The position numbers were made by a program, and so were the translations under genes. Positions 37,481 through 49,555 of a DNA stretch of 64,000 bases are shown here, one piece after another. The stretch comes from Cercis canadensis (Eukaryota; Streptophyta; Magnoliopsida; Fabales; Fabaceae). Within the stretch, counting starts at the first letter, position 1; each line of letters starts with the position of its first letter. Under the pieces are notes generated by a model. It ran no database searches, had not been told where the DNA came from, and worked only from the letters and a program-made list of their open reading frames with translations. Where the stretch lies: the NCBI GenBank assembly GCA_003255065.1, contig QAOA01001366.1:124001-188000 (forward strand), read 5' to 3'.

Positions 37481-37690
37481 TTTAGAAGTTTCTTAGATAC
37501 TTTTAATATTTATGTAGTATGTCATATTACATAGAAATAACTAATAAATGAATAACATGTGTACAAATTAATTATTTTTAAGTTTGTTTAAAAAATTAAA
37601 TAAATTATATTTTATATATAATAAAATATAAAAATGATGTATGCTTGCCACGTCAATGTAATATGACATATTTACGTAGTATCATAAAAT
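37481..37690. mobile_element. ~215-bp MITE, copy 2
   Basis: This is the best-preserved copy for the ends. TATGTCATATTACAT near the left end is matched by its reverse complement near the right end (ATGTAATATGACATA), so there are long imperfect terminal inverted repeats. The middle is A+T rich and non-coding. Confidence 0.75.
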
Positions 37691-37744
37691 GAAAAATCTT
37701 TCTAGAAACCAAACGAGCGTGGTGTGTGTGTATATATATATTGG

Positions 37745-37925
37745 TAGGAAAAATGGTGGGATGAGTGTCTCACCACTTCGAGGTCGAGATCTGACATGGC
37801 ATTGACCTCTCTCCAAGGGACTTTTTTGCACACGCGGACGATCGAACACTGGACCTCATTGAGTATCCAGCTAACATTCGCCCAACGTGCGAGCCTAGTC
37901 AAATACCGCTAGGCTAGAACCCATT
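37745..37925 (-). mobile_element. Possible tRNA-derived SINE
   Basis: On the minus strand TAGCCTAGCGG (37916-37906) fits a pol III A box (TRGCNNAGYGG). GTGTTCGATCGTCC, about 60 nt further on, fits a B box (GGTTCGANNCC) loosely. The block is markedly more G+C rich than its surroundings and ends next to a (TA)n/(TG)n tail at 37,720-37,741. The A-B distance is longer than in a plain tRNA. No target duplication was found. Confidence 0.4.
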
Positions 37926-38982
37926 GGATTGATGTTGGGCATATATGATAGTGCTCATGTTTTCTAAAAAGTTTATGTAAATTCATCTAAACGGTAAATA
38001 AGAGTAACGATTTAGAATTTTGTTGTCAAGAAACTATTTCACTTAAAAATTTAAGCTATTAAATTAAGAGTCAAAAATAATTTTATATTTAGCACATATT
38101 TCATTAACATAAACAACTACTAAAATAGCATATAGTCAAATCTTTCTACCTCACTGAATTAATTAATTATGTTGTGAGGCAGGAATAAAAAAATAGAATT
38201 AATCATGTTGTAGTTGAACTAAACTGCTCGTGTTTTGAAAAAAAATGCAAAAGCAATCATGTAAACTCAAAAGCAGATATTGACCTTTGTGAGAGCCTAC
38301 AATTTAAGGAGCATGGACTAGTCAACTCGTACAATAGTTAGTATATGATGATTCACATCAACATTACCATATTTATAGAAATGCCATTATATCTTTCCTT
38401 TTCAAGTCATCTTCGAAGATCAATTCATTATCCTAATTGATGGAACACATTATAACGATTCAAAATATTACTATCTAATTGAAATCAAGTGCTATCATTA
38501 ATTAGGTTTGAACATATTCCTTGCAACTCCTTTGCACTTTAGTGGTTGTAAGCTTGGAACATTGGAACTTGCAACCAGTCAATTAAGAATGGCCATCACA
38601 TTGAAACCAATAGATAACATTCAAGTATTCCATCGTATAGAGTTATGTTCAAATGCCATTGCATAGAATGAGATAGGTTATTTTTTGTTGTGTGATTTTT
38701 AATGGACAAAAAATAATAATAGCTAAATTTAAAATTAATGGATGAACTTTTTCTTTTTGGGAGGTTAATTTTTTAACGAAATCAATATAATTAGTACTTA
38801 ATTAGTCAATCGAAGAAAACTAACCTTGAGTATGTAATAGCTTCATTTCTTTTGTACTCTTTATTTTTTCAGACTTTTGTCTTAAACGCATAATGTATTC
38901 TCTTGCGCAAATTTTTGACATGGAAATAAGTAATTTTCATTGTAGTTATAAAATTTGGTGTTGCTTATTAGTATTATTTTTT

Positions 38983-40052
38983 GGCTCTTTGACCGGAATA
39001 TAACAATTCAGAAATAATTTTATATATTTATTATATTTTTTAACTTATTTATCTTAATATTATACTTTAAAAAATAAAAATTAAACTTGACATGCGAGGA
39101 CCACCAGACACGTCATCTGCAATTGGCGTGTCCCCACTAGACGTGCCAAATGGCTAATGGTGTGTCCCCACATGGTCACTTCTTCTTCTTTTTCATTTTC
39201 TCTTTCTTCTTTATTTTTTTTTTTCTCTTTCTTCCTCCTTTTCCTTTTCTCTTTGTTCTTGAGTAGGGGTGTAAGCCAAAACCGAAAAACCGACAAAACC
39301 GACCGAACCGAACCGAAACCGAGTCAAACCGAGAGAAATGGTCCAGTTTTTGGTTTGTATTTTTGAAAAACCGAGAACTTCGGTTCGGTTTTCGGTTTGC
39401 CTGAATAAAAACCGAAAAAAAACCGAACCGAACCGATAGCTTCAATGCAACGTCGTTTTATTTAATATGAGTCTCAATTTATCTCAATTTATAATACATT
39501 GTTACATTTGATATTTAATTATTGATTTTCTGTGCATTAGGATACTAAATTCTCATATTTTTTTTGGTTGATTTGCTTGTATGTGGAGGTTTTCTGCCTT
39601 TCTTTCTGTTAAAATTTGAAAATTTGACTTCAGCAGGCATTTCATGGTTAAACCGACCAAACCGATCGAACCGAACCGATTTAGACCGGTTCGGTTCGGT
39701 TTGGTTTTATTTTCAAAAATTCAAAAAACCGAACCGAACCGAACCGAGTTTCTCTGGCTGGTTCGGTTTCGGTTTGGGGTGAAAACCGGACCGAACCGGA
39801 CCGATTACACCCCTAATCATGAGACTCCTCTAACTTCTCCTCTGCATAGCATAAAGAACGGACACACCGTCTACTATTCGGCGTGTCTCCACTGAATGCA
39901 CAGAGTGGCAAACGATGTGTTTGGTAGTCTCTACACGTTAAATTTTATATTTTTTAATTTTTTTAAAAAATATAATATTAAGGTAAATAAGTTAAAAAGT
40001 GTAATAAATGTGTAAAATTATTTTTGAAATGCTATATTCCGGTCAAAGAGCC
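38983..40052. mobile_element. Mutator-like MITE 1, about 1.07 kb, carrying a nested element
   Basis: The left end GGCTCTTTGACCGGAATAT matches the reverse complement of the right end (ATATTCCGGTCAAAGAGCC). Homology continues inward for roughly 90 bp of A/T-rich arm and then through a G+C-richer stretch (GGCGTGTCCCCACTAGA against a similar inverted stretch on the right). Flanks TTATTTTTT and TTATTTTTC could be a 9-bp target duplication with one change. No transposase is present. The insertion at 39264-39815 lies inside it. Confidence 0.8.
39264..39815. mobile_element. hAT-like MITE nested in MITE 1, rich in CCGAACCG repeats
   Basis: Ends are TAGGGGTGTAA and, inverted, TTACACCCCTA. Inside each end are dense ACCGAACCGAACCG arrays, on opposite strands at the two ends. 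Flanking octamers TTCTTGAG and ATCATGAG agree at six of eight positions, consistent with an old 8-bp duplication. The short open frames across it come from the CGGTTCGG repeats and are not genes. This end-plus-subterminal pattern is typical of small non-autonomous plant hAT elements. Confidence 0.75.
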
Positions 40053-40293
40053 TTATTTTTCCCATAATATTTTATTTTATTAGTTTATATATGCAACCTA
40101 ATATCTTTTAGAGTAGGTAAGCTTGATTAATTATGATAAAAACGTAAGGAAAATAGTGTTTTGCCTAACATGAGAAATAGTGGAACTTGTTTGTACTTGG
40201 AAAGATACGTTCAAATACGCTACTTATGCGAAATTCATACACATGTACAATGTACTTGTATTCATTATTTCCTACCCCCATATATATCACTTT

Positions 40294-40772
40294 GGCTCTT
40301 TGACTAGATTAGGGTAGTTAGAAAACTTAAATATCAAAATAATGCAGTTTTTGAAAAATAAAAAAAAAAAATATTTGGATTGCAGGTCCCACTGGACATG
40401 CCGGGGGCCCCGCGGCGAGTCCTCAAAGGACACTCCACCAGTTCCATGGCACGTCCCAACGTGTGCAATCCTCCATCAACTCCCAATAATAGCGCCTTTG
40501 TTCATGGAAGCAGCTTTGCCTTGTTGGCATTGTTGGCAGGAGCAGAACTCTTCCTTGCTTAATTAAACTCAGAGTCAGAGGCTCATTGTTTAAATTCATG
40601 TAGATTGAGACATATGTATTTGTTAGCATTTAGCATTGATGGAGGATTGCACATGTTGGGACATGCTGTGGGGTTGGTGGAGTGTCCTTTGAGGACGGGC
40701 CGTGAGGCTTTCGGCGTGTCCGGTGGGGCCTGTAATTCAGTTTTCTAACTACCCTAATCTGGTCAAAGAGCC
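40294..40772. mobile_element. Mutator-like MITE 2, 479 bp, with perfect 10-bp target duplication
   Basis: Left end GGCTCTTTGACTAGATTAG and inverted right end GGCTCTTTGACCAGATTAG open arms of about 190 bp that match well through TCCTCAAAGGACACTCCACC and up to CAATCCTCCATCAA. The flanks carry ATATCACTTT at 40284-40293 and again at 40773-40782. The spacer is about 100 bp. The shared terminus GGCTCTTTGAC and an internal GGACA(C/T)GCCG block link it to MITE 1. No coding capacity. Confidence 0.88.
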
Positions 40773-40782
40773 ATATCACTTT

Positions 40783-43700
40783 CATACACACCAAACTCTT
40801 AAAATGTGCAATTTATTTATTCTTGGTGAACTTCTGGATACAATTCACAAGCAATCTCTTGTACGTACACTACATTTTCCTCATTGTTGATTAAGTTTGT
40901 GTGCAATTTACGCTTTAGAGATCAAGTGAATACTTGTCTTGATTAAAATCGTCCAATACGCGTGGGAGTGGACTCTTTTTCACTTGGAACTAGAAATGTG
41001 AATGCAAGATATATACTTGACATTTTATACTTTTGCTATTATATATCATAAAATAATTCCAATCATACAATTCTTAGATTAAAGATCCTAATTAAGTTTG
41101 ATGGGGAAAAACTATGAAAAGAGTTTTCATGTGAGAATCACAACCCTTTTAGTTTTAAAATTTAATGCTCTATTACATTTTTTATATCACAAAGGGGATA
41201 TAAGTTTACTACAACAAAATTTTGATAATATAATCATTCGGACATATACAAAAAAAATCATGCTAAAGAACTAAATATTTACTGTTATATATAAAATTAT
41301 TTATGAGCATTTACTTAAAAACTTAAGCTGTTAAATAAAAATTTATAAATTATTTTATATCTAACATTTACTACTAATTAACAAGTCGGGTTTGCCAAAT
41401 TAGCAAATCCGAGTTGCATAGACACAACCAAGTTCAAGTTTATTTTCTTTAGTGATCCTTTATTGGCAGGTATCTACCAAATATGATATGATATGAGTTA
41501 GGTTTAGAGTAATTGGCTCTTAAACTTTTTTACTTTGACAGATGAAAAGAAAAACTTACCACCAAAGTAAATCGGAAACCTTTATTGAGCTGTTTCAATA
41601 GTCTTGAGTTACCCTTAGTTGGGACGTCGTTGTGCATAAGATTCTTCGTACACTGCCCAAACCTAACAAAGAACCTGCCCCAAGTTGACTAAATGCTGGC
41701 AACGAAAATTATGCGATAGCGCCCTCATGCTGTTATCATCATTCACAGACTACAAATATGTCAACAATTTCATGCTCCTCATTCTCGGTCTTTAAGAAAT
41801 ATCAACATTGTTCGCGGCAATGGCGGATCCACGTTTAAGGTTACGGGGCAATTGCGCCCACTGACCACTATTTTTTTTTTTTTCAAGTTAATATTATAAA
41901 ATTATATTTTGTCCTCATAAAATTTTTATAATTGCCCCCATAGTAATTATTAATGAGACTAAAAATCAAAAAGACAATATATTATTATCTTTTAAAATAT
42001 TAGAGAATACATATGTGAATGACCATAATATTTTTTTAATGGTGTATAATCACAATTATTCTAAATGTGACAATAAATAATAAATTTCTTAAAGAAAAAT
42101 TACCATAGAAAATTATTTTTTTCCTTTTATTTTCTTATTAGATAAATAAAACTAAATTTTCTAAATACAAATATAAAGAAATGGAGATTCAAACCTTATA
42201 TTTTTTTAAAATTCTGCATGAAATATCATATTCATATATAAATAATTAAGATAACACTAAATGATACAAGCATACAAAACACAAATAATTCACAGATCTT
42301 TAACAAAGATTGATGTATCATGCTTGAATTTTTATTTTCTAATATTTGTAGTTAAAACATTTAGCTTATCTGTTTTTAATGGTTAAAGATAACATTCAAA
42401 GAGTTTAATTATATGAAAATAAATAATTTTCATATATATATATGTTCATCATGTATATATGTATTTTACTTAAAACATGTAAAATTTTCTCCTAAAAAAC
42501 AGAAGACCTGAATAATAATACTATAGGATTTTCAAAAAAGCCAGATTATATAATGATATCACAATATTGGTTATCGATGGGACATTGATTTAGTAGTTAT
42601 TATGGTTATTTGAAGAGATATATCTATGATGTTCGTTTGGTTCAAAACAATCATAATAGTTAAAGCCATTAGACAAGGTTTAAGAAATTTTAGTAGTTCA
42701 TAGGAAAAGAGAGGTTTAAACCTTTTGTACCTTTATGTACCAAAAAAAAAGTCATTATAAAAAAATAAGTAATAATTTCAACTTTTCAAGTGTTCTTAAA
42801 TTATTTTGGAATATTTTTTTCAATTGAGTTCAAACAAGGTGGTGTCATTAGAATTAGATATTTATGATGGAGAAGGAATGATCAAAATATGAGTTACATA
42901 TGGACAAATTACGTATCTTCTCATACCAAACTGTTTTTATCCTTTTCAATTTGATTTCTTCCACTGTCCATAAACAAAGTTCCTTTTGTTTTCTTCCAAT
43001 AAACTAAACAAGGTTCTTGACCATCATAAAAAAATAAATAACAAATTGAGATTTAGTAAAATCTCATTTCCCAATCATTGAGAGTAAGCTATTATAAAAT
43101 AAGAGATTTCTTCGATATTTTTAATGTCAACCTAGTATGTCATACCACATGAAAATAATTAATATGTGAATGAAATATATATAAGTAAATTATTTTTAAG
43201 TATGTTTAAAAAAATAAAATAAATTATATTTTATATCAATAAAATATAAAAATTACATATGCTTATCACATTTGTATAATATGCAATTCTCATGTAGTAT
43301 TATAAAATTCAAGTATAAAATATAATGTCAAAGTCATATTTCGAAAAAAAAATTATAGTATATCAAATTGGTCATGTTCAAAGTTCAATAAATAATGCGA
43401 AAGTTTTGTTTTCTACCATACAAATGATTATATCTTGACTTCAATTGTCACATCCTTCTAAAAAATATCCCGCATTTAAAGTCACCAATATCAATGAACC
43501 ATACAAATTTAACTCTTTTGAATTTTTAAATATTTAATTTCATTGGTTGATCTGAATATTGATCACGTGTAATCTCGAAGCGTGGATCATAAGATAAAAT
43601 AAATGTTCTAGTATTTGTATTTTTATACGAAAGAAAGAAAGAAAAAGTTTAGTTTTGCAGAGTTGGCTTCCAACAGATTTTGGTACAATGAATTACGACT

Positions 43701-46600
43701 CTTGTAATCTTAAATTAATAAAATATTTTCTTGCACTTTACTTTTTTGGAACCGAAAAAGAAAAAAGAAGCTTTTTGGTATGGAACTTTCAAAAAATGTC
43801 ATTCCAAAAGAAAATCTGGCTTCAATGTTATTTTTTTTTATATGAACATAAGTGATACGAATCATAGGATAGGATAGTTAGCATGGTTTCTAGTGTACAT
43901 CTAAAAGAAATTGCTGAGGTTTTTTCTTGATTAATTTGCAATTGCATTATTTTTTATTTCTAAAAGATACTGACACAATTAGTTATATTCTTGCAAGATT
44001 TTTAGTTTCATTTTAGTTATTGAAAAATAATTTTATTCATCAAAATAGTTTTTTGCTAACTTCTATCTATTAGGTTTGTCACATAAAAAATTCTGATAAT
44101 TCTCATTAAAGAAATTCAACAAAAAAATATTTTGATGGACAAAATTATATTTTAAAGATTAAAATAATATTAAATATTTTTTAAAATTAAATTGATTCTA
44201 CATGTATTTTTAAGGACAAAAATAAAATTTTTACTCTTCTATTTTTCATATGAAGTGAGTTGGATTATTATTGTTTACTTTTTGCCCATTTTATTTATTT
44301 TTTATTAATTAAGAAAGGTTTGAATACGATGCTCACATTTCATGCCCATGTTTGATTTAACTTTTAAGCATGATGTCCTCTCATGGCACCTCCACCTAGT
44401 TCTATTTTGACTTTTTGAGTGCAAATTAATGCGCTCTCTCTGATGGACACACAAAAGATAATATTGACAAAATTAGAACTAAAAACATATCTAAAAATAG
44501 CACACAAGCACGAAATTAAATTTGAGATTTTATTGACACATACATGACATGTAACACCCATCCATTTACATTTTACAATTTCATAATCAAGAAAATAAAT
44601 CTCTTCAGTTTTTTATTTGTCTAAATTAGCAATAGAGAATAATTTCATATGAATATATTCAACTTCTATATAACATTTAAAGAAATCAAGAGTAATAACT
44701 CAGCTGGTCATGTACTTATTTTTTTATGAAAATAATTTTTAATGAGACTTTAATAAAATAATATTTTTATACATTTATCAAAATCTCCAATTAAAAAAGA
44801 AAAAGAGAATTTTAAAAAATATTCTCGATCTAAATGATAAAAATGTGCAGATCTGTCAATTTATCAATTTTATAAAATTGATTCTTAAATTAAAGCCTAT
44901 TCACACCTAATTTATAAGGACTGCTTAATAGTTTATCTTTTTTTTTCTTAAATTAATAGTTGAAAGAAAACAAGATTGAAAGAAATTACATATTAATATT
45001 GGTTCCACTTCCACACAACGTGGAGGGTCATGAATATATCCATGAATGCAATTTCACTCAAAAGACAAACCATGCCTAACTTGATTTTGGTCCTTTTATG
45101 GATCACTTTATTCACATGTTGAATCAGCCGTCGTGTATCCTTTTGCTCTTTCTTTTGGCTAATTCTTTTAACTTTTGCTGCTATTCGGAATATAGTACTG
45201 ACATGCATTGCATGGTAAATATGTAACTTATCAACAACTTCTTCTTATTTGATGACCAGCACATTGCTTAGTTTGCAAACAAACTAAACTCTTCATCATT
45301 TTCCATTTAACTTTCTTCTTTTATGCTCGAATATGGGAAACAAGAATCATACAAAATATTTTACACATGTGATAAACTCTCTAGCTTTTGACTCTTCATC
45401 TTTTCCTGTTGTTTTTCTTGACTTGGCTCCAAGTTGCAAAGTAAGTTATGATACATTGCTTTTTAAGTAATTCCCAATTTTCATCCGATTTGGAAAAATA
45501 TGTTTACACTTAGGGTTAAATCTCATAATAATTAGACACTAGATTGAAATCTAATTAATTAAACTTAGGTTATATTAAAATTATTAACCACTTGGTTGTA
45601 ACAAACAAATACAATTACAATCCTTAGTTTCTTTCTTTTTTGAGATAAATTAATGCAAATCTTGAACCAAAACATCCAACAGAAATATTTTAGGGTTTTC
45701 ATTAACCCAGACCAAGGTTTTAGAAATATTGCGCGCTCACCTTGCTAATCTATGAGCAATCGAATAACCTTTCCTATGCATGAACAGATTAATTCTAAGA
45801 AACATTAAAAGTCATAATCAAACTATATATGCTGTCCAAATATAGAAGAAATGTGAGAAAATAATGATAAGGGTTGAATACATAATTGTGGTGTGGGCCA
45901 CTTGCTTGACAAATAACTTATAATAACCTTCATACTATGCAAAATCAGCAATGCATCACGGCCGTCCCTTATGCCCAAAAGAGAAGTGTTATAGAGAGGC
46001 AGGGTCATGTTTTGCAACAATAATCACTGGTTGCCATTTTTCCACATCAGCTTCTACACTTTACTTGAGCAACACATGGATAGACTTAGCTAGCATTGAC
46101 TACAATCATATTCTCTATGATTTATTGTCTATTTGAGCACAACATGTTTTCAAAAATACCAAATACTAACCTAATTGTTAAAATGTCCAATTATGCTACT
46201 AATTAAAAGCTTTTACTTTGAAAGAGTGAGGTTTTTTTTTTTTTNAAAATGAAGTATATATTGAACGGTAATAGAATTTTTGATATTAAACATTCTGATT
46301 TCTATAACCCTAAAAGATATGATTAGATAAGAATGTGATTAACTTGAAAAAATGAAGTTTGCGACGCACAAAAAGGAGAGAGTGGGAAAATGTTGCTACA
46401 TTTTGATTTTTTTTTACCAACTTTTGTTGTTGTTGTTGATGATTTTGGTTTTGATTTGACTGTATGAGCATGAGGAACAAGATGGGTGGCATAAACTTCG
46501 GACAAGCAGCATAGGAATGAAAGAAAAAGAGAGGTGACGTGAAAACCCAATCAGCATGAGCATGAGCATGAGCCACGAGCCACAAGACACAGGCGTGGTT
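40783..46600. other. Long gene-poor region with decayed repeats
   Basis: No supportable gene. It includes MITE copy 3 at 43,101-43,310 and a piece near 41,819 (AATGGCGGATCCACG, then GGGGCAATTGCGCCC) that resembles the end of a hAT- or retroelement-type repeat. The rest is A+T-rich DNA. Confidence 0.5.
43101..43310. mobile_element. ~215-bp MITE, copy 3
   Basis: Shares ATTTCTTCGATATTTTTAAT at the left, TTATTTTTAAGTATGTTTAA in the middle and GTAGTATTATAAAAT at the right with copies 1 and 2. It is the most diverged of the three. Confidence 0.6.
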
Positions 46601-46633
46601 AGGAATAGGAAACAGAACAAATAACAATTCCCT

Positions 46634-46734
46634 GGCACGTGCCTCTCTTCGGTCAAATGCCGGTGCCCAATCCTTAACACGTGTAAGCCTAATCCTCCAA
46701 ATATACCAATACCGTATAGTTGGAATCCTTGACC
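46634..46734. promoter_or_regulatory. G-box/ABRE and W-box cluster upstream of the WRKY gene
   Basis: Within 101 bp are the palindrome GGCACGTGCC (46634-46643), a second CACGTG core (46678-46683), and two W-boxes: GGTCAA at 46651-46656 (minus-strand TTGACC) and TTGACC at 46729-46734. G-boxes bind bZIP/bHLH factors and W-boxes bind WRKY factors, so this could be a stress-responsive, self-regulated enhancer for the WRKY gene about 1.1 kb downstream. The link to that gene is inference. Confidence 0.45.
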
Positions 46735-47760
46735 ACTCCATCCCCCATCCTTAGTAACGTGACTACGACTGCCCACAACTCTTTCCATACTTCTTATTTC
46801 CTACTTTTCTTTTCAACCGTAATAATGTTATCTACATTGCTTTAACTTGTTTGAATCTTACAACTATAAATCCTAACTGTACTTTTTATATTATTTTTAA
46901 CAAATATTTTAAACTGAAAAGAGGCTAATTCATTCTAAAATTTAGGTATATCATAAGTCTTAAGGATATGAATTTCATATAAATAATCAAAACTTTTTTT
47001 TTTCATTAAAACACAACTAGTAACTTGTTTGGCGTTTAAATATAGACAACAAGTATTTTCGATTTCATAGCCAAGGATTCACACTTGCATTTTAATTTAG
47101 AAGTCTTCAATTTGACATTTCATAAAAAAAAAGTGAGAGCAATGGAGTATATATATATATATATAAAGGAAATTATATGGCAAGTTATCTTCTATTGGGT
47201 AAATTAGATTTTGATGGAGAAAAGTTAAATTAGGTTTGAGATTTTAAGTTTTTTTATTAAAAAAATATAAAGAAATAAAAAATCCTCAACAATTACATTT
47301 ACAACTATTTCCATCTCAATACCAGAGTTGTCATTTCCTGGCTTTCAAATTAGGTTCAATACGATTATATGTAAGTACATTAATAAATAGGAGTCGTTAT
47401 CACTAAATAGGTAATAAGTCTTTCAACCAATTGACTAATAATCCTTCAACCAATTAAGGTACATAGTATGACTATGCAGATNTGACTATACAGATCAACT
47501 AGTCACGCTAATAGCACAAATCACAAATTATTCTTCTTTTTTTTTTTTTCCATTTGAAAAATGAAATACACACTGACTTTGTATAGATTATTTCGATAGA
47601 GAAACACTGCTCAATTACCTCCAAACACTAAAGAGAGTGTAAAGTTGAAAGCAAAAGCAATAAAAAAAATAACAAAGTTCTAAACCAAAGCTCCCTTTCC
47701 CATAAGAACGAAACCATCAAAGTCTTAGCTGAAATTTCTTTATCAAAAAGCTTTTCTGTC

Positions 47761-47859
47761 TGGTTCTCCCTCCTCCTTCTCCACCTCTTCCTCTTCCTCC
47801 TCCTCCTTCTCCTCCTCCTCTTCTTCTTCTTCTTCTTCTTCTTCTTCTTCTTCTTCTTC
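47761..47859 (+). repeat. Pyrimidine-rich leader with (CTT)n microsatellite abutting the WRKY ATG
   Basis: About 100 nt of nearly pure C/T, ending in a perfect (TTC)n tract from about 47,819 to 47,858, runs up to the ATG at 47861. It must lie in the 5' UTR. Long Y-tracts are common in plant leaders, but one touching the start codon is unusual. Confidence 0.85.
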
Positions 47860-47860
47860 C

Positions 47861-49555
47861 ATGGCGAAGGACAAGGATGATTATAACTATGATCCTTTCT
47901 ATTACAACCACCATGAACTCAACCGGACAAGCTTTCCATTCTTTAGGGATCACAGCCATTCAACTCCCACCCAAAACCTTCAAGAGTTTGATCCCTCTCT
48001 TACAAGCTTCACAGACTGTTTACATGGGGATTACAACACCCTCTCAAGAGCTTTTGACTTGTCTTGCTCATCCTCTGAAGTGATCTCCTCCATTGATGAC
48101 AACCCAAAGAAGCCCAGCGCAGGAGACTCAGTGGGGATCAGCAGGAACCCTGGCACGCCAAATTCCTCGGTGTCTTCATCATCAAATGAGGCTGAAGCAG
48201 TAACACAAGAATACTCAGATAAGAGCAAGAAAGATAAGCAGCCAAAAGGGGATGAAGATGCAGATGAAAAGTCTAAGAAAGAGTAGGTTTCTGAATTCTT
48301 CATTCTTATTCTCTTTTCTAGATCATTCAACTGAGGGATTTTGCCAAAAAAACCGTATCTCTTTCTATTTTCTTCGTTGATGAGTAGGATCTGAATATGA
48401 TATTAATTTCTGTTATTTTCTTGAGGCAAATTTTGGATAACTTTAAATAACTAATGCTGTTATATTACACTTATCATTTACTGTTTTTTCTAACTATTTA
48501 TGGCTTTCAGTGCCTCTTATGAAATCAATTTGGTCAATCTTGTCTATATATTAGACTAGATACAGTGTTAGCTAATGAATGCTGTTCTTCTTTTGGGTAT
48601 GATCAAAATGTTAGAACAAGAATAGAAACATAACCCTAATTTTGTATTCCTGAATTAGCATTTTGATAAGTATTATGCTGTATGTATAAACCTTGTTAGC
48701 TAGTTTTTGCTGTGAATTTGACTGATTTTGTGAAGTGCACTTCAGGAACAAGCCAAAAAAGAAAGAGAAAAAGCCAAGAGAGCCTCGCTTTGCCTTCTTG
48801 ACTAAAAGTGAGGTTGATCATCTTGAAGATGGATATAGATGGAGAAAATATGGACAGAAGGCAGTCAAGAATAGCCCTTACCCAAGGTTAGTTTTTCTTC
48901 TTCGTACAATAGACATAAACCTTAATTCAAAAGAAAAATGATGAAACTTTGTGGTCTTTGGGTGATATAATCATCAAATACTATTGAAATAAAGACAAGA
49001 CTTTTTATGATTCTTTGATGTGATGATTTATTTCCAAGAACTAACTTGGACTTGTTATATCATTGAGTCATCTGTCCAATTATGAGATTGAGGATATATC
49101 ATATCACATGAATATAATCAACTACTACAGCTTTGGGTACATGAATCTAACATAGGACTTTCATTCCTTGCTATTGCAGGAGTTACTACAGATGCACAAG
49201 TCAGAAGTGCATTGTGAAGAAAAGGGTGGAGAGGTCATTCCAAGACCCATCAATTGTTATCACAACATATGAAGGACAGCACAACCATCACTGCCCGGCA
49301 ACACTTCGCGGCAACGCTGCAAGCATGTTGTCCTCACCTTCCCTTTTTGCTTCCTCATCTATAGGGTCAAGCTTACCCCAAGATCTCCTTGCTCAGTTGC
49401 TTCCAAGTTATACCCAACATGACCAAAATTCCATGTTCCACCAAAACATTACCCATCCCCAGCACCACCAACAGCAGCAGCAGTTCCCATTCCATCATGA
49501 CTATGGCTTGTTGCAAGATCTATTACCCTCATTCCCTGGAAAACAAGAGCCATGA
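47861..49555 (+). CDS. WRKY28/71: WRKY transcription factor, group IIc (WRKY28/71 type), 312 aa
   Basis: Exons are 47861-48282, 48746-48886 and 49180-49555 (939 nt). The N-terminal part carries [14 protein letters not shown] and [13 protein letters not shown], motifs shared with the WRKY8/28/71 clade. A Ser-rich stretch and a Lys-rich basic block [13 protein letters not shown] follow. The WRKY domain has [20 protein letters not shown] with WRKYGQK at 173-179, and the zinc site C193-x4-C198-x23-H222-x-H224, so it is complete C2H2. The second intron sits after the PR codons in the domain, the conserved R-type position. The C-terminus has a His/Gln run and ends [18 protein letters not shown], as in the clade. 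Such factors bind W-boxes and act in stress, senescence, shoot branching or flowering. The Ile after the second zinc Cys is less common than Asn or Thr. Exact orthology between WRKY28 and WRKY71 is open. Confidence 0.95.

Noticed and set aside
39157-39895. Several overlapping frames of 69-89 codons rich in Arg, Phe and Pro
   Set aside because: They are translations of the CCGAACCG/CGGTTCGG arrays inside the nested MITE.
41819-41990. Possible hAT or retroelement end (AATGGCGGATCCACG, then GGGGCAATTGCGCCC)
   Set aside because: Resembles a known type of repeat end, but no matching second end or duplication was found, so it is mentioned only in the region entry.
46310-46741. 143-codon minus-strand frame with a Gln run and His-Ala repeats
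   Set aside because: Repeats come from simple DNA (GCATGA and GTT units). There is no domain, and two other frames overlap it. The G-box/W-box patch explains the higher G+C better.
47717-47959. Arg/Gly-rich minus-strand frame over the WRKY leader
   Set aside because: It is the reverse reading of the (TTC)n pyrimidine tract.
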